Positions 6,511-13,421 of a stretch of DNA of 13,737 nucleotides are shown here, piece after piece. The notes under the pieces were generated by a model that saw only the letters and a program-made list of their open reading frames with translations, was not told the DNA's origin and ran no database searches. The stretch is from CAZGYE01 sp964530165. Lineage in GTDB: Bacteria > Planctomycetota > Planctomycetia > Planctomycetales > Planctomycetaceae. Each line of letters starts with the position of its first letter. Position 1 is the stretch's first letter. The stretch is taken from positions 1 through 13,737 of the forward strand of contig CAZGYE010000140.1 of NCBI GenBank assembly GCA_964530165.1. Direction: 5' to 3'. Made by a program: the position numbers and the translations under genes.

Positions 6511-7143
6511 CTACCGGACCATCGCGGGAACGGTTACAGGTGCTGGTGCGGCCCCCGCAAGCGCCGGGGGAATGTGTGACGGCGGTGGTGCCAACGGCGG
6601 CTGATAGCCGGGGGCCAGAGCGCCGACAGGCACGTTGATGCCGGCCAGATTCGCCGTGCTGGTTTGAATCTGCTCGCGGATCGCTTGCGTGCGCGCCTTT
6701 TCGTCAAGGCACTCAACGCTGAAGCGGTGCCGCGTTGGGTCAATGGTTTTCCCCTGCGCGTCCTTGGTCGTTACGCAGAACAGCCGGATCGCTTCCGACT
6801 CGTCGACGACTTTGAAATCTTTCGCTTCAAACAGCCCGCGCTGATCCTTGACGCGGAACCGCCAGGTCGGTTTCGTTGTCGTCGTCGTCACCTCTCGGAT
6901 GAGACCACCCGACGTTGACGAGCCGAGTGCATCCAAGTCCGGCCGTTCGGCCAGTTCCTGCTCGGCTTTTCCCAGCCGCGTTTCAACCTCTTGGAGCCGG
7001 ACATCCTTTGCGGCCAGTTCCTCTCGCAGTCGGGTCAACTCGGCTTCCTGCGTCAGCGGGTCTGCAAGAGCCGGTGGTTTGCCAACCGCTTCCGCCTCCG
7101 GTTTTGCGATCTCTTTGGTTGCTTTGGTCGTTTTCGTGGTCAT
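6511..7143 (-). CDS. Coiled-coil protein with W...DESEAI motif and Pro-rich C-terminus
   Basis: In this 210-aa protein, residues 1-28 are a Lys/Thr/Ala-rich start, 29-69 a heptad-like coiled coil (EAELTRLREELAAKDVRLQ), 94-150 a small domain with TWRFRVKD (W94) and VVDESEAIRLF (113-122), and 175-210 a proline-rich tail. No enzyme motif is seen. The gene lies two genes after the major capsid, where head fibres, decoration or completion proteins are common. The middle domain shares its W...DESEAI order with the next gene and more weakly with the 121-aa gene. ATG 7143 follows AAAGGAACC. The function is unknown; a virion-associated oligomer is a reasonable guess. Confidence 0.72.
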   Translation of the reverse strand: MTTKTTKATKEIAKPEAEAVGKPPALADPLTQEAELTRLREELAAKDVRLQEVETRLGKAEQELAERPDLDALGSSTSGGLIREVTTTTTKPTWRFRVKDQRGLFEAKDFKVVDESEAIRLFCVTTKDAQGKTIDPTRHRFSVECLDEKARTQAIREQIQTSTANLAGINVPVGALAPGYQPPLAPPPSHIPPALAGAAPAPVTVPAMVR

Positions 7144-7237
7144 GTTTGGGTTCCTTTGGTCTCCTTGTTTTCAGGCTGCGAGGCGGCGGCGTTGCAAGGA
7201 GACGGAACAACGCCGGCACCGACCCCGCAGCGTGAAA

Positions 7238-7438
7238 TCAGTGGCGCTTTCGCCAGGCGTTCCAGCACTCCCGGACCGTTCGACGTAAACGGCCCAGCCA
7301 GTCAATGAGTTCCAGCAATCGTTGTTTCACGAACATCAGCGCTTCTGCTTTTTCTTTCGTATGTAATCCCGGCCCCGGCCTTTCGACCGGGACCGGGACA
7401 CGCTCCACGGATGACGAACACGGGTGTAGTTGCGTCAA
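7238..7438 (-). CDS. Small protein after the major capsid gene, TTG start
   Basis: This 66-aa protein starts at TTG 7438. The start is supported by GGAGAG 9 nt upstream, and that Shine-Dalgarno begins immediately after the TAG stop of the capsid gene (TAGGAGAG). The N-terminal half is Pro/Val-rich (VERVPVPVERPGPG); the C-terminal half is an amphipathic basic helix with three Trp (LLELIDWLGRLRRTV, then ECWNAWRKRH). A shorter 32-residue form from ATG at residue 35 is possible. It is not recognised; it could be a capsid cofactor or a membrane-interacting helix. It fills an otherwise empty 307-nt gap. Confidence 0.55.
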   Translation of the reverse strand: MTQLHPCSSSVERVPVPVERPGPGLHTKEKAEALMFVKQRLLELIDWLGRLRRTVRECWNAWRKRH

Positions 7439-7450
7439 ACTTGTGCTCTC

Positions 7451-8614
7451 CTATGCAGTGCTTTTACACATATAGCGTGGCTCCAAAATCGCCGCCGCGC
7501 CGCGTTCGCTGACCTTGTAGCGGGCGACAATATCCTGCGTGAATTCGGCTTCCGAGTTGTCGTTAGCTTGCATGACCTGCGGCCCCCAGTTCTCCATATA
7601 GGCGAAGGCGCGTTTCGGTTGACCGATGAACCAGGTGGTCGCCGAGCTGGTGCGGGCCTTGACCAGCGGGCTGCTGAGTACGCGGTACTGGCCGGCGACG
7701 ATGGGGCTGGCCGAAAGCGTGACCGGCACCGTGGCGGAGATGGCCCCCTGACGGACCTGAGTCGCGTTCACGATTCGGTAGGCCGTGTGCTTCAGGGCCG
7801 TCGGGACGATAATGGTGTCTGGAATGACATTGATCGCTTCCCCAGTATTCGGGTCGGTCAACGCATCGAAGAGCAATTCGGCCGCCTCGATGTCCGTCCA
7901 ATCGACCAGCGCGTTCGATGCCGCCAAGTTGTCGAAGGGCGTGTCGCCGTATGTCGCGGCGGCGGTGGCCCCATTCCGCTTGTAGGTGGTCGTCAGCCCC
8001 AAGGCGACGTCCAAGACCCGCTTTTCCTTGTTCAGCGCGATCCGGTTGGCGACTTCCCCGGCGCGTTTCAGCACCAGTCCCGTGCGATCGAAAAAGACGG
8101 CCTCTTTCGTGACCGGCACGATGAATCCGCGTTTGATGGTTTCGGGTGTTTCGACCCATTCCTCACTGACGCCGGCGGTCGGATACGTCTGCCCTTCGCC
8201 GATCGCTTCGGATTCGTCGCCCAGGCGACCGATGCCGGGAATCTTCTCGCCGTCGAATTGCGTCGGGATCGTTTCCACCAGCTCCGGCCAGAGCAGATTC
8301 GGCTCGTTGAACGCCTCCAAAACCCGCGTGTAGACGATCTGCCCGCTGATGTTGGAGAACGCCGAGGTGTCGATGGCATGGCCGGCTTCCAACAGATTGA
8401 TTCCGTTGACGCTGTTGGAGGGGTTGAACGATTGCCGCAGCTCGCGGCCGTGCGGCACGAACTGCTCGAACAGTTGTGCGATGGAAAACTCATTCGGCTT
8501 GATGTGCCCTTCTTCCAGGGCCTCAAACAAAGGGCGGTAGAATTTCTGCGGCTGGCCGTCTTTGAGCGCCGCGTCGTAGGACCGTCGCAATTGTTGATGA
8601 TTCAGTAGCGGCAT
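7451..8614 (-). CDS. Major capsid protein (HK97 fold, Mu gpT-like group)
   Basis: This 387-aa protein is the expected size for the shell subunit. Recognisable stretches are ELRQSFNPSNSVNGINLLEAG (about 58-78), the GEGQTYPTAGVSEEW loop (139-153), FIVPVTKEAVFFDRTGLVLKRA (164-185, a spine-helix-like region), and the C-terminal strand RAFAYMENWGPQVMQ (336-350) with IVARYKVSERGAAAILEP (362-379), the usual capsid ending. It follows the protease-scaffold and decoration-like genes, the classic order. ATG 8614 has an AAAGG ribosome binding site. No obvious N-terminal delta domain is present, which fits a separate scaffold. A hairpin lies just upstream. Confidence 0.88.
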   Translation of the reverse strand: MPLLNHQQLRRSYDAALKDGQPQKFYRPLFEALEEGHIKPNEFSIAQLFEQFVPHGRELRQSFNPSNSVNGINLLEAGHAIDTSAFSNISGQIVYTRVLEAFNEPNLLWPELVETIPTQFDGEKIPGIGRLGDESEAIGEGQTYPTAGVSEEWVETPETIKRGFIVPVTKEAVFFDRTGLVLKRAGEVANRIALNKEKRVLDVALGLTTTYKRNGATAAATYGDTPFDNLAASNALVDWTDIEAAELLFDALTDPNTGEAINVIPDTIIVPTALKHTAYRIVNATQVRQGAISATVPVTLSASPIVAGQYRVLSSPLVKARTSSATTWFIGQPKRAFAYMENWGPQVMQANDNSEAEFTQDIVARYKVSERGAAAILEPRYMCKSTA

Positions 8615-8637
8615 GTGTGCTGCCTTTCGTAAAAGGA

Positions 8638-8676
8638 AAACGGGAGTTGACGCCGCCGGTGAGAACGGCCCCGTTT
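8638..8676 (-). promoter_or_regulatory. Hairpin with T-rich tail in the leader of the capsid gene
   Basis: On the minus strand AAACGGG (8676-8670) pairs with CCCGTTT (8644-8638), with an inner GCCG/CGGC hairpin (8669-8666 with 8658-8655). The outer right arm runs into TTTTCCTTTT. It lies between the decoration-like gene stop and the capsid start. It could act as a partial terminator, an RNA processing or stability element that sets capsid mRNA level, or it may be incidental. It is weaker than the terminator at 3106-3149. Confidence 0.35.
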
Positions 8677-8701
8677 GGATGTGTGTGATCGGTGGTTGGT
8701 G

Positions 8702-9433
8702 TTACCGCAACTGATCTGCGGCGATGTAATCGACGCTCAACGTTTCTTCGTTTGCGCCGCCGTTCTTCGCGCCGACGAAGACTTGCATTTCCGTCGAGGT
8801 GCCCAGGGTGATCGTGTGCTTGATGAGCGCGCCGTTGGCGTCGCGCATCTGTTTGAGGTTCTGGCCGCCGGCCGTGTCGAGGAAGAACCGCGCCTCGATC
8901 GTTGTCGAGGTGATCGGCATACACTCGATGGCCAGCGTGTGGTAACTGCTCCCGCCGGCCGTGTGCTGTGAAACGGTAGTGACCTGCGTCGTGCTGATCG
9001 AACTCTCGCACTGCCAGACCGTGCCGCCGTCGACTTTGAAAATCACGGCGCCGGAATAGGAGGCTTTCGGCCCGCCGCCGTTGTCCAGGAGCGTGTTGGC
9101 GCCCACGGCGTCGGCCAAACCGAAAATGATATTGGCATCGTCGGTATTCGCCTCTGCGTATTGCAGACGCGCTTCGACGCGGACCGGCTTGCTCGCGGCG
9201 AATTTGAAGAGTTCCTTCGTCGACTTGAGGTAGATCTCATCGTTGTCGGCCACGGTCGCATCACTAGCGTCGAGAACGACAACGCCGCCGGCACCATCGC
9301 TGAGCGTCACACCACCCAGGTCGGTCGCCACCTTCGTCCACAACTGGCCGTCGGTGTATTCCATGAAGTCGTCGTGGATGCCAAATTGGCGCCGCAGCTT
9401 GAGGGCCTCCGGCAATTCGAGCAGTTTCGTCAT
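8702..9433 (-). CDS. Beta-sandwich (LamG/concanavalin-like) head decoration candidate
   Basis: This 243-aa protein is strand-rich throughout, with HDDFMEYTDGQLWTKVATD (20-38), DEIYLKSTKELFKFAASKPVRVEARLQ (65-91), IIFGLADA (102-109), SGAVIFKVDGGTVWQCESS (127-145), EARFFLD (180-186) and a final TLSVDYIAADQL. This pattern of a DDF start and alternating strands closing on a DY strand is what I expect of a lectin-like jelly roll. The place between protease-scaffold and major capsid is the usual slot for a decoration or cement protein, so that is the inferred role; carbohydrate binding is an alternative. ATG 9433 follows AGGAA. The 87-nt leader (9434-9520) holds only a 5-bp CGGGC/GCCCG hairpin. Confidence 0.68.
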   Translation of the reverse strand: MTKLLELPEALKLRRQFGIHDDFMEYTDGQLWTKVATDLGGVTLSDGAGGVVVLDASDATVADNDEIYLKSTKELFKFAASKPVRVEARLQYAEANTDDANIIFGLADAVGANTLLDNGGGPKASYSGAVIFKVDGGTVWQCESSISTTQVTTVSQHTAGGSSYHTLAIECMPITSTTIEARFFLDTAGGQNLKQMRDANGALIKHTITLGTSTEMQVFVGAKNGGANEETLSVDYIAADQLR

Positions 9434-9520
9434 AGTTTCGGTTCCTAATTGGTATCGGGCAAAAGCCCGTGGGTTTGATGTGGTGAGCGGTGACGTGCGG
9501 CCGCGACCGGAAGACGCTGG

Positions 9521-10168
9521 TCAGATACAGCGCAATACAGAAGCGAATTCTTTCGCGTCTTGCGGGACTTCAACGGCTTCACTTTCGATAAGCGGCTTGG
9601 ACTGTTTCGGGCGCGGGCCGAGAATGGTTTCACCGTCGGTGCGATTGTGAATGGACTCAATGAGCACTTTCCGGTCAGCCGGTGCAGAGCGTGCGAATGC
9701 TTTGATCAGGGCGGCCTTGCTTTCGTCGTTCATGTCGTCCGTGAGCAAGCCCTTGTTTTCGAGCAACAGACGCGCGTTCTCCATTTCGAGTTGCTGGTTG
9801 CGCTCTTGGAGTTTCTGTTGCTGCTGCTGTGACTCGGCGACATTCGCTGCGGCCTCCCCGTCACCACCGCTGTTGTTTGTCGTGTCGTTTGCGGCCTGAT
9901 CGCTTTCGCCGTTGATCGCGTTGATGGCTTGTTCTTTGGCGTCGATCAGCTTGCTGATGGTGTCTTTCTTCTGGCCGGCGTCCATCCCGTCGTCGGCCGT
10001 GACCGAGTTGATTGCCGCGTCGAACCCGGCGGCGACCTTATCGGCCGGCGTCGACGAATCGTCGTAAAGGGTATCGACGGGATCGGTCGTCATTTCGGCG
10101 AGTTCGGCCGCATTGTCGTTCGCCGCGTTTGCGGCGCTGGTATTGGTGCTGGTAGCGTTTGTCGTCAT
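9521..10168 (-). CDS. Possible nested scaffold product from internal start
   Basis: Met190 of the protease-scaffold gene (ATG at 10168) lies exactly at the domain boundary and follows CGGAAAATCC, giving a GGA Shine-Dalgarno with 6-nt spacing. Use of this start would make a 215-aa free scaffold in the same frame, as lambda Nu3 is nested in gene C. The element is suggestive, not proven. Confidence 0.35.
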   Translation of the reverse strand: MTTNATSTNTSAANAANDNAAELAEMTTDPVDTLYDDSSTPADKVAAGFDAAINSVTADDGMDAGQKKDTISKLIDAKEQAINAINGESDQAANDTTNNSGGDGEAAANVAESQQQQQKLQERNQQLEMENARLLLENKGLLTDDMNDESKAALIKAFARSAPADRKVLIESIHNRTDGETILGPRPKQSKPLIESEAVEVPQDAKEFASVLRCI

Positions 10169-10735
10169 GGGATTTTCCGATTCGAAAAGGGAATTCGTCG
10201 TTCCCGGTCGCTCCGAAATCAGATCGACGCTGAGAACATCGTTGATTTTTGTAATCACCACGCGGCCGTCCTCTGTCATTTCCGGGTCGCCGAAAGCGTG
10301 GTGTGACATCGCCAGCGTCTCCGGCATGCGCTGCGCCGCCTCAAGAACCATTTCCGCTTGCGGATGGCTGCTGAGGTATTCCAGGTCGGCATACATCCCG
10401 TCCGCCTCAACGCGGACGTTGACAAGGCGGCCAAAGTGCTCGCGGGTTTTTCGCGTCGCGGGTGCGCGACGGCGAACGCCGGAATCGTCGATCTGGAAGT
10501 CAGGGTGATCCAAGTAAACTCGCACGCCCTCATAGAGCGGCAGCGCTGCGCGCATTGCATCGAGCGAGTAGAAATAGGTGCCGTCCACATCGACGCCGAT
10601 CGAACGCGCGCTGTTGCCGCTGTCGGTCCCCAATACCTTGACGCCGCGAATGACCCGATGCTCGCGGTCAACGCGGTCGCCGTGCGGGAGCCGCTGGTAC
10701 TCGATCAGGGTTGCGGTGGTCGCTGCTGCCGGCAT
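9521..10735 (-). CDS. Capsid maturation protease fused to scaffold-like domain
   Basis: In this 404-aa protein, residues 1-187 resemble head maturation proteases of the T4 gp21/HK97-protease-like superfamily: LDHP at 75-78 (candidate catalytic His77), GRLVNVRVEADGMYADLEY (102-120), PETLAMSHHAFG (138-149, candidate nucleophile Ser144) and the closing SVDLISERPGTTNSLFES (169-186). Residues 190-370 are scaffold-like: N/A/D-rich low complexity, then QQQQQ and a coiled coil QERNQQLEMENARLLLENKG (310-329), then a conserved-looking C-terminus that could bind the shell. Such fusions cleave themselves and the scaffold during maturation. The catalytic residues are inferred from motif position only. It lies between portal-linked small genes and the capsid. 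Confidence 0.75.
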   Translation of the reverse strand: MPAAATTATLIEYQRLPHGDRVDREHRVIRGVKVLGTDSGNSARSIGVDVDGTYFYSLDAMRAALPLYEGVRVYLDHPDFQIDDSGVRRRAPATRKTREHFGRLVNVRVEADGMYADLEYLSSHPQAEMVLEAAQRMPETLAMSHHAFGDPEMTEDGRVVITKINDVLSVDLISERPGTTNSLFESENPMTTNATSTNTSAANAANDNAAELAEMTTDPVDTLYDDSSTPADKVAAGFDAAINSVTADDGMDAGQKKDTISKLIDAKEQAINAINGESDQAANDTTNNSGGDGEAAANVAESQQQQQKLQERNQQLEMENARLLLENKGLLTDDMNDESKAALIKAFARSAPADRKVLIESIHNRTDGETILGPRPKQSKPLIESEAVEVPQDAKEFASVLRCI

Positions 10736-10751
10736 TGTCTTGTTGGCCTGG

Positions 10752-10886
10752 TTAGTAGTAGGTGTAGAGGAAGTCGGTTATCAGAGCGCCCAGCCAGAGC
10801 GCCAACAGAACGGCGATCAGCAAAAAAACGCTGAGCGTGCCGAAACCGCCGTCCCCGTCTCCGTTTCGCTGTCGCCGTTTGCGCAT
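10752..10886 (-). CDS. 44-residue single-span membrane protein
   Basis: The gene starts at ATG 10886 directly after the TAA of the 59-aa gene (TAAATG) and ends at TAA 10752, 16 nt before the protease start. The protein has a basic N-terminus (MRKRRQRNGDGDGG), then one strong membrane span at about residues 16-38 (LSVFLLIAVLLALWLGALI), and a short aromatic tail ending YTYY. By the positive-inside rule the N-terminus is cytoplasmic. The tight coupling, coding-like composition and exact fit between neighbours argue that it is real although it is very short. It could be a holin-like, injection-related or membrane-tether protein; no family is recognised. Confidence 0.65.
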   Translation of the reverse strand: MRKRRQRNGDGDGGFGTLSVFLLIAVLLALWLGALITDFLYTYY

Positions 10887-11066
10887 TTACGCATCGCCGC
10901 CGCTGACAGCATCAGCCGCAGCCGAAAGGACCCTGCGGATCAGTTCTTCTTCCAGCGCTTCGGGTGCGCCGGGAATGTTCAGCTTGGCGTTGACGATCGA
11001 CACCAGTTGATCGCTGCGGAGAAGTTCCGCGGCGTGGGCTTTCAACAGATCAATCAATTCGGACAT
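10887..11066 (-). CDS. 59-residue helical protein
   Basis: The start is ATG 11066, preceded by AAAGGAAAG at the proper distance. A longer 74-aa version from 11111 would read through this ribosome binding site and is less likely. The sequence (MSELIDLLKAHAAELLRSDQ onward) is almost entirely helical, with a NIPGAPE break near residues 30-36 and a second helix, EELIRRVLSAAADAV. It is not recognised. It is coupled to the membrane micro-gene downstream (TAAATG), so the two may act together. Confidence 0.6.
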   Translation of the reverse strand: MSELIDLLKAHAAELLRSDQLVSIVNAKLNIPGAPEALEEELIRRVLSAAADAVSGGDA

Positions 11067-11124
11067 TGGTTTGCTTTCCTTTTTTTCGTGCGGCGTTTGG
11101 CCGCGTAACATTCAGCAATCACAA

Positions 11125-11337
11125 TCAGTACCCAGGCGCGCCGACCGGTTCTTCGGCTCCTGAGCCGTCGTAAGCACCGGGTGTGACCGGCTCACCGTAG
11201 AACGGCGGCCCGGCCCCCGGTTGCCCGGCGCTGCCGCCCTGCCCGGTCGTCTGGCAACCGCCGGCGACCAAACAAGCCAATACGATCACGGCGAACAGGA
11301 TGACGACCCCCAAAGGACCGATGCGCGCAGGTTTCAC
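11125..11337 (-). CDS. Small Gly/Pro-rich lipoprotein
   Basis: GTG 11337 overlaps the portal stop (GTGA) and has GGGAGAG about 7 nt upstream, so I prefer it to an upstream GTG at 11352. The 70-aa product begins MKPAR, then a hydrophobic signal core (about 9-25, GVVILFAVIVLACLVAG), then Cys28 in an AGGC lipobox-like context; Cys22 in VLAC is an alternative. The mature part (about 43 aa) is Gly/Pro-rich with PPFYGEP. This resembles small outer-membrane lipoproteins such as Rz1-type outer spanins, yet it lies in the head module and no inner spanin partner is visible. A superinfection-exclusion or cell-envelope role is also possible. Confidence 0.6.
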   Translation of the reverse strand: MKPARIGPLGVVILFAVIVLACLVAGGCQTTGQGGSAGQPGAGPPFYGEPVTPGAYDGSGAEEPVGAPGY

Positions 11338-13421
11338 GGGTAGCTCTCCCACACTTGTTCGACCATTCGTTCGACGACGCGGCCGACAACGCTTTCACTC
11401 ACGGCGACCCGGCTGGGGTCCGGTCGAATGACGATCCAATTTGCGGCGTCCTCGTCCGTCCCCGTCCCGCTTAGCGGTGTGGCTTCCGTCTCCAAGCGGA
11501 CGCTGCTCACGCCCTGGACGGCAGCCAGCGCGGTTTCGTATTTTGCGGCCAGTTCCGCGTCAACGCCCAGAGGGAAGGAAACCCAGGCGACGCCGGAATA
11601 CTGGTTCCAGTACACGGTTCCCGTCTGCGCCTCGTGGCGGAATTGGTTGACGGCCCGCAGAATCTCTTGGGCGATCGGCACGGCGCCGGTTGCCAGTGCC
11701 TCGATCGCGGGAGCCTGGTCGCTGCCTGTGCGCGCCGCTGCTTGCATCGGTTCGGCCGGTTGTTGCAAGCCGTCGCGCCCGTTCTGGTCGAATGGATTTG
11801 CAGCCAGCGCCGCAGGCGCAGCGTCGCCGTCCTGCTGCATGTTGGTCTGCTCCTGGTCGTAATCCAGCCCAGCTTGCGTGGCGGCCGTGCGCCGCGACAG
11901 GATGCCGAGGCTTTGTTGCACCTGCGCCGTCTGCGCCGCCTGAAGAGCATCGCGGGATGCAGGGTCCGGTGCCTCGATCGCCAATTCGATGAATTGATCT
12001 AGGTTTTTGAGATCGGTTTGCCCGGCAAACCTATCGAGCACTCCCGCGTGAATCGCAAGACGAACGACCTTCCACAGAATTCGGCGGATGCGCGACTTGA
12101 AGAACTGCTGGTCCCGCAAGCGAGCTTTGATGAACGGCGACTCGGCGACGAGCGTTGAAGCGAAATTCGCGTTCGAGGCGTCGCCGGAGATCATGTATTC
12201 CGGCATGTTCCATCGAATGCCGAGCATCCGTTCCAGGAGCTGGTTGACCAGGATGAAGTTGCCGTTCCGCTCGCTGCCCAGCGGTCCCGGAAGGTGTTTC
12301 TTCCCTTCCGGCGTGTGGATGATCGAACCGGCCTCGTAGTCTTGCACGTAGGTCCGATGTACGCCTCCGACCCGCGTGGTTTTATCGAAATAGTCCGAAG
12401 CGCTGGCAAGGATCGACGGTTCCACGTTCCCCTGCGGGATGCCGGTCGTATACTCTTCGATCCACGCAATCGCCGCTTGAACGGTTGCGCCCTCGGCGGT
12501 GTTCTTTCGCAGTGCGGCGTCCTGCTTGGCATCTTCTTTGATCGCGTAGAAATCCGGCAGGCCGCGCTTGATTACCCGGTCCGTGTTGAGCTTGACGTGC
12601 TCCATCAGCCCGCTATGCAGCTCCCAGGCGAGGTCCACGTTGCCGGCGGGGAAGTAATCGAAATCATCGCCGTCCTCATCCCAGCGGACGTGAAAACCGT
12701 AGACCTCCTCCAAGTCGCGGTAGTGCGTGTGGATGCCGAACTTCCAAGACGAGGCCACATGGACGCAGAGCCATTCCTCGAATTCGCGGACGTTTTGCGG
12801 CTCGGTGATCTGCTCCGGCTCGACGAATCTTGCCTTGACGGACAAGCGGTTTCGTCGCGGCGCCGGCGTCAAGCTCAGGAACATCTCGCCGTCGCGCCGA
12901 CACCGGTCGTGCATCTCGATTTCCCGATCGCCGATCCAATCGTTGTCTTCGAGGAATTGGTCCACGATCCGCTGAATTTCAGCGACAAGGTTTTCCGCAA
13001 CGCCGTCAACGTCTGCCTTAGGCTGGGCGCGGTAGCCGAAGCCGGTCCCGAATGTGTAATTTCCGAGATTCCCCAGCGCGCAGATCAGCGTCGGGAACAA
13101 CTGACCGAGGTAGCGGGCCTGCCCTCGAATGGCGGCCAACTGCCACTCCGTCTCGAAGAACGGCCGCAACTGGCCTTCCTTGCGGTCGCTGATGAGCGAG
13201 ATCGGACTGACCGGGCTGCCGAAACCGGGTGCGTCTTTGAGCGGTTCGAGCAGATCGACCCGTTCGCCCCACGATTCGCGGAGTACGCGGCTACCGATCA
13301 ACGCCCGCGCTTTTTCCTGCGCTTCCAACACGGCGACTTCGCGTTGCAGCCTGAGCTGATCGCGCCGTCGTTGCAGCGTTTCAACCGGTGACGTGGTGCT
13401 GTTGCCAGAGTCGCTTGACAA
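11334..13421 (-). CDS. Portal protein with long C-terminal extension
   Basis: This 695-aa protein should form the dodecameric ring through which DNA enters the capsid and to which the tail joins. Supporting features: a charged N-terminal helix (14-40); LFPTLICALGNLGNYTFGTGFGY (108-130); a strand domain around 180-280 (RDGEMFLSLTPAP); and the stem/wing core LLERMLGIRWNMPEYMISGD (396-415) continuing to ASTLVAESPFIKARLRDQQFF (421-441). After about residue 530 comes a Q/P/A-rich linker and an extra roughly 120-aa alpha/beta domain (575-695) that is unusual for a portal. The start codon is uncertain: the open frame offers TTG 13421 without a good ribosome binding site, and the first ATG is about 170 codons in. 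The end overlaps the lipoprotein gene. Confidence 0.85.
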   Translation of the reverse strand: MSSDSGNSTTSPVETLQRRRDQLRLQREVAVLEAQEKARALIGSRVLRESWGERVDLLEPLKDAPGFGSPVSPISLISDRKEGQLRPFFETEWQLAAIRGQARYLGQLFPTLICALGNLGNYTFGTGFGYRAQPKADVDGVAENLVAEIQRIVDQFLEDNDWIGDREIEMHDRCRRDGEMFLSLTPAPRRNRLSVKARFVEPEQITEPQNVREFEEWLCVHVASSWKFGIHTHYRDLEEVYGFHVRWDEDGDDFDYFPAGNVDLAWELHSGLMEHVKLNTDRVIKRGLPDFYAIKEDAKQDAALRKNTAEGATVQAAIAWIEEYTTGIPQGNVEPSILASASDYFDKTTRVGGVHRTYVQDYEAGSIIHTPEGKKHLPGPLGSERNGNFILVNQLLERMLGIRWNMPEYMISGDASNANFASTLVAESPFIKARLRDQQFFKSRIRRILWKVVRLAIHAGVLDRFAGQTDLKNLDQFIELAIEAPDPASRDALQAAQTAQVQQSLGILSRRTAATQAGLDYDQEQTNMQQDGDAAPAALAANPFDQNGRDGLQQPAEPMQAAARTGSDQAPAIEALATGAVPIAQEILRAVNQFRHEAQTGTVYWNQYSGVAWVSFPLGVDAELAAKYETALAAVQGVSSVRLETEATPLSGTGTDEDAANWIVIRPDPSRVAVSESVVGRVVERMVEQVWESYP

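Noticed and set aside
8200..8220. DESEAI peptide in the major capsid protein, identical to the motif of the accessory proteins
   Set aside because: In the capsid it lies in a different context (GRLGDESEAIGEGQ) without the preceding W strand; probably coincidence.
7430..8608. 392-aa plus-strand open frame
   Set aside because: Antisense shadow of the major capsid gene: no ribosome binding site and an arginine/glutamine-rich composition typical of mirrored GC-rich coding sequence.
9456..9469. Hairpin CGGGC-TTTT-GCCCG before the decoration-like gene
   Set aside because: Only 5 bp, no T run afterwards; not a terminator.
11090..11104. Hairpin GCGGC-CAAAC-GCCGC before the 59-aa gene
   Set aside because: Followed by an A run on the minus strand, not T; the A run is part of the ribosome binding region, so it is not a terminator for this operon.
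12294..13391. 365-aa plus-strand open frame
   Set aside because: Antisense to the portal gene; the minus-strand frame has recognisable portal features and fits the operon.
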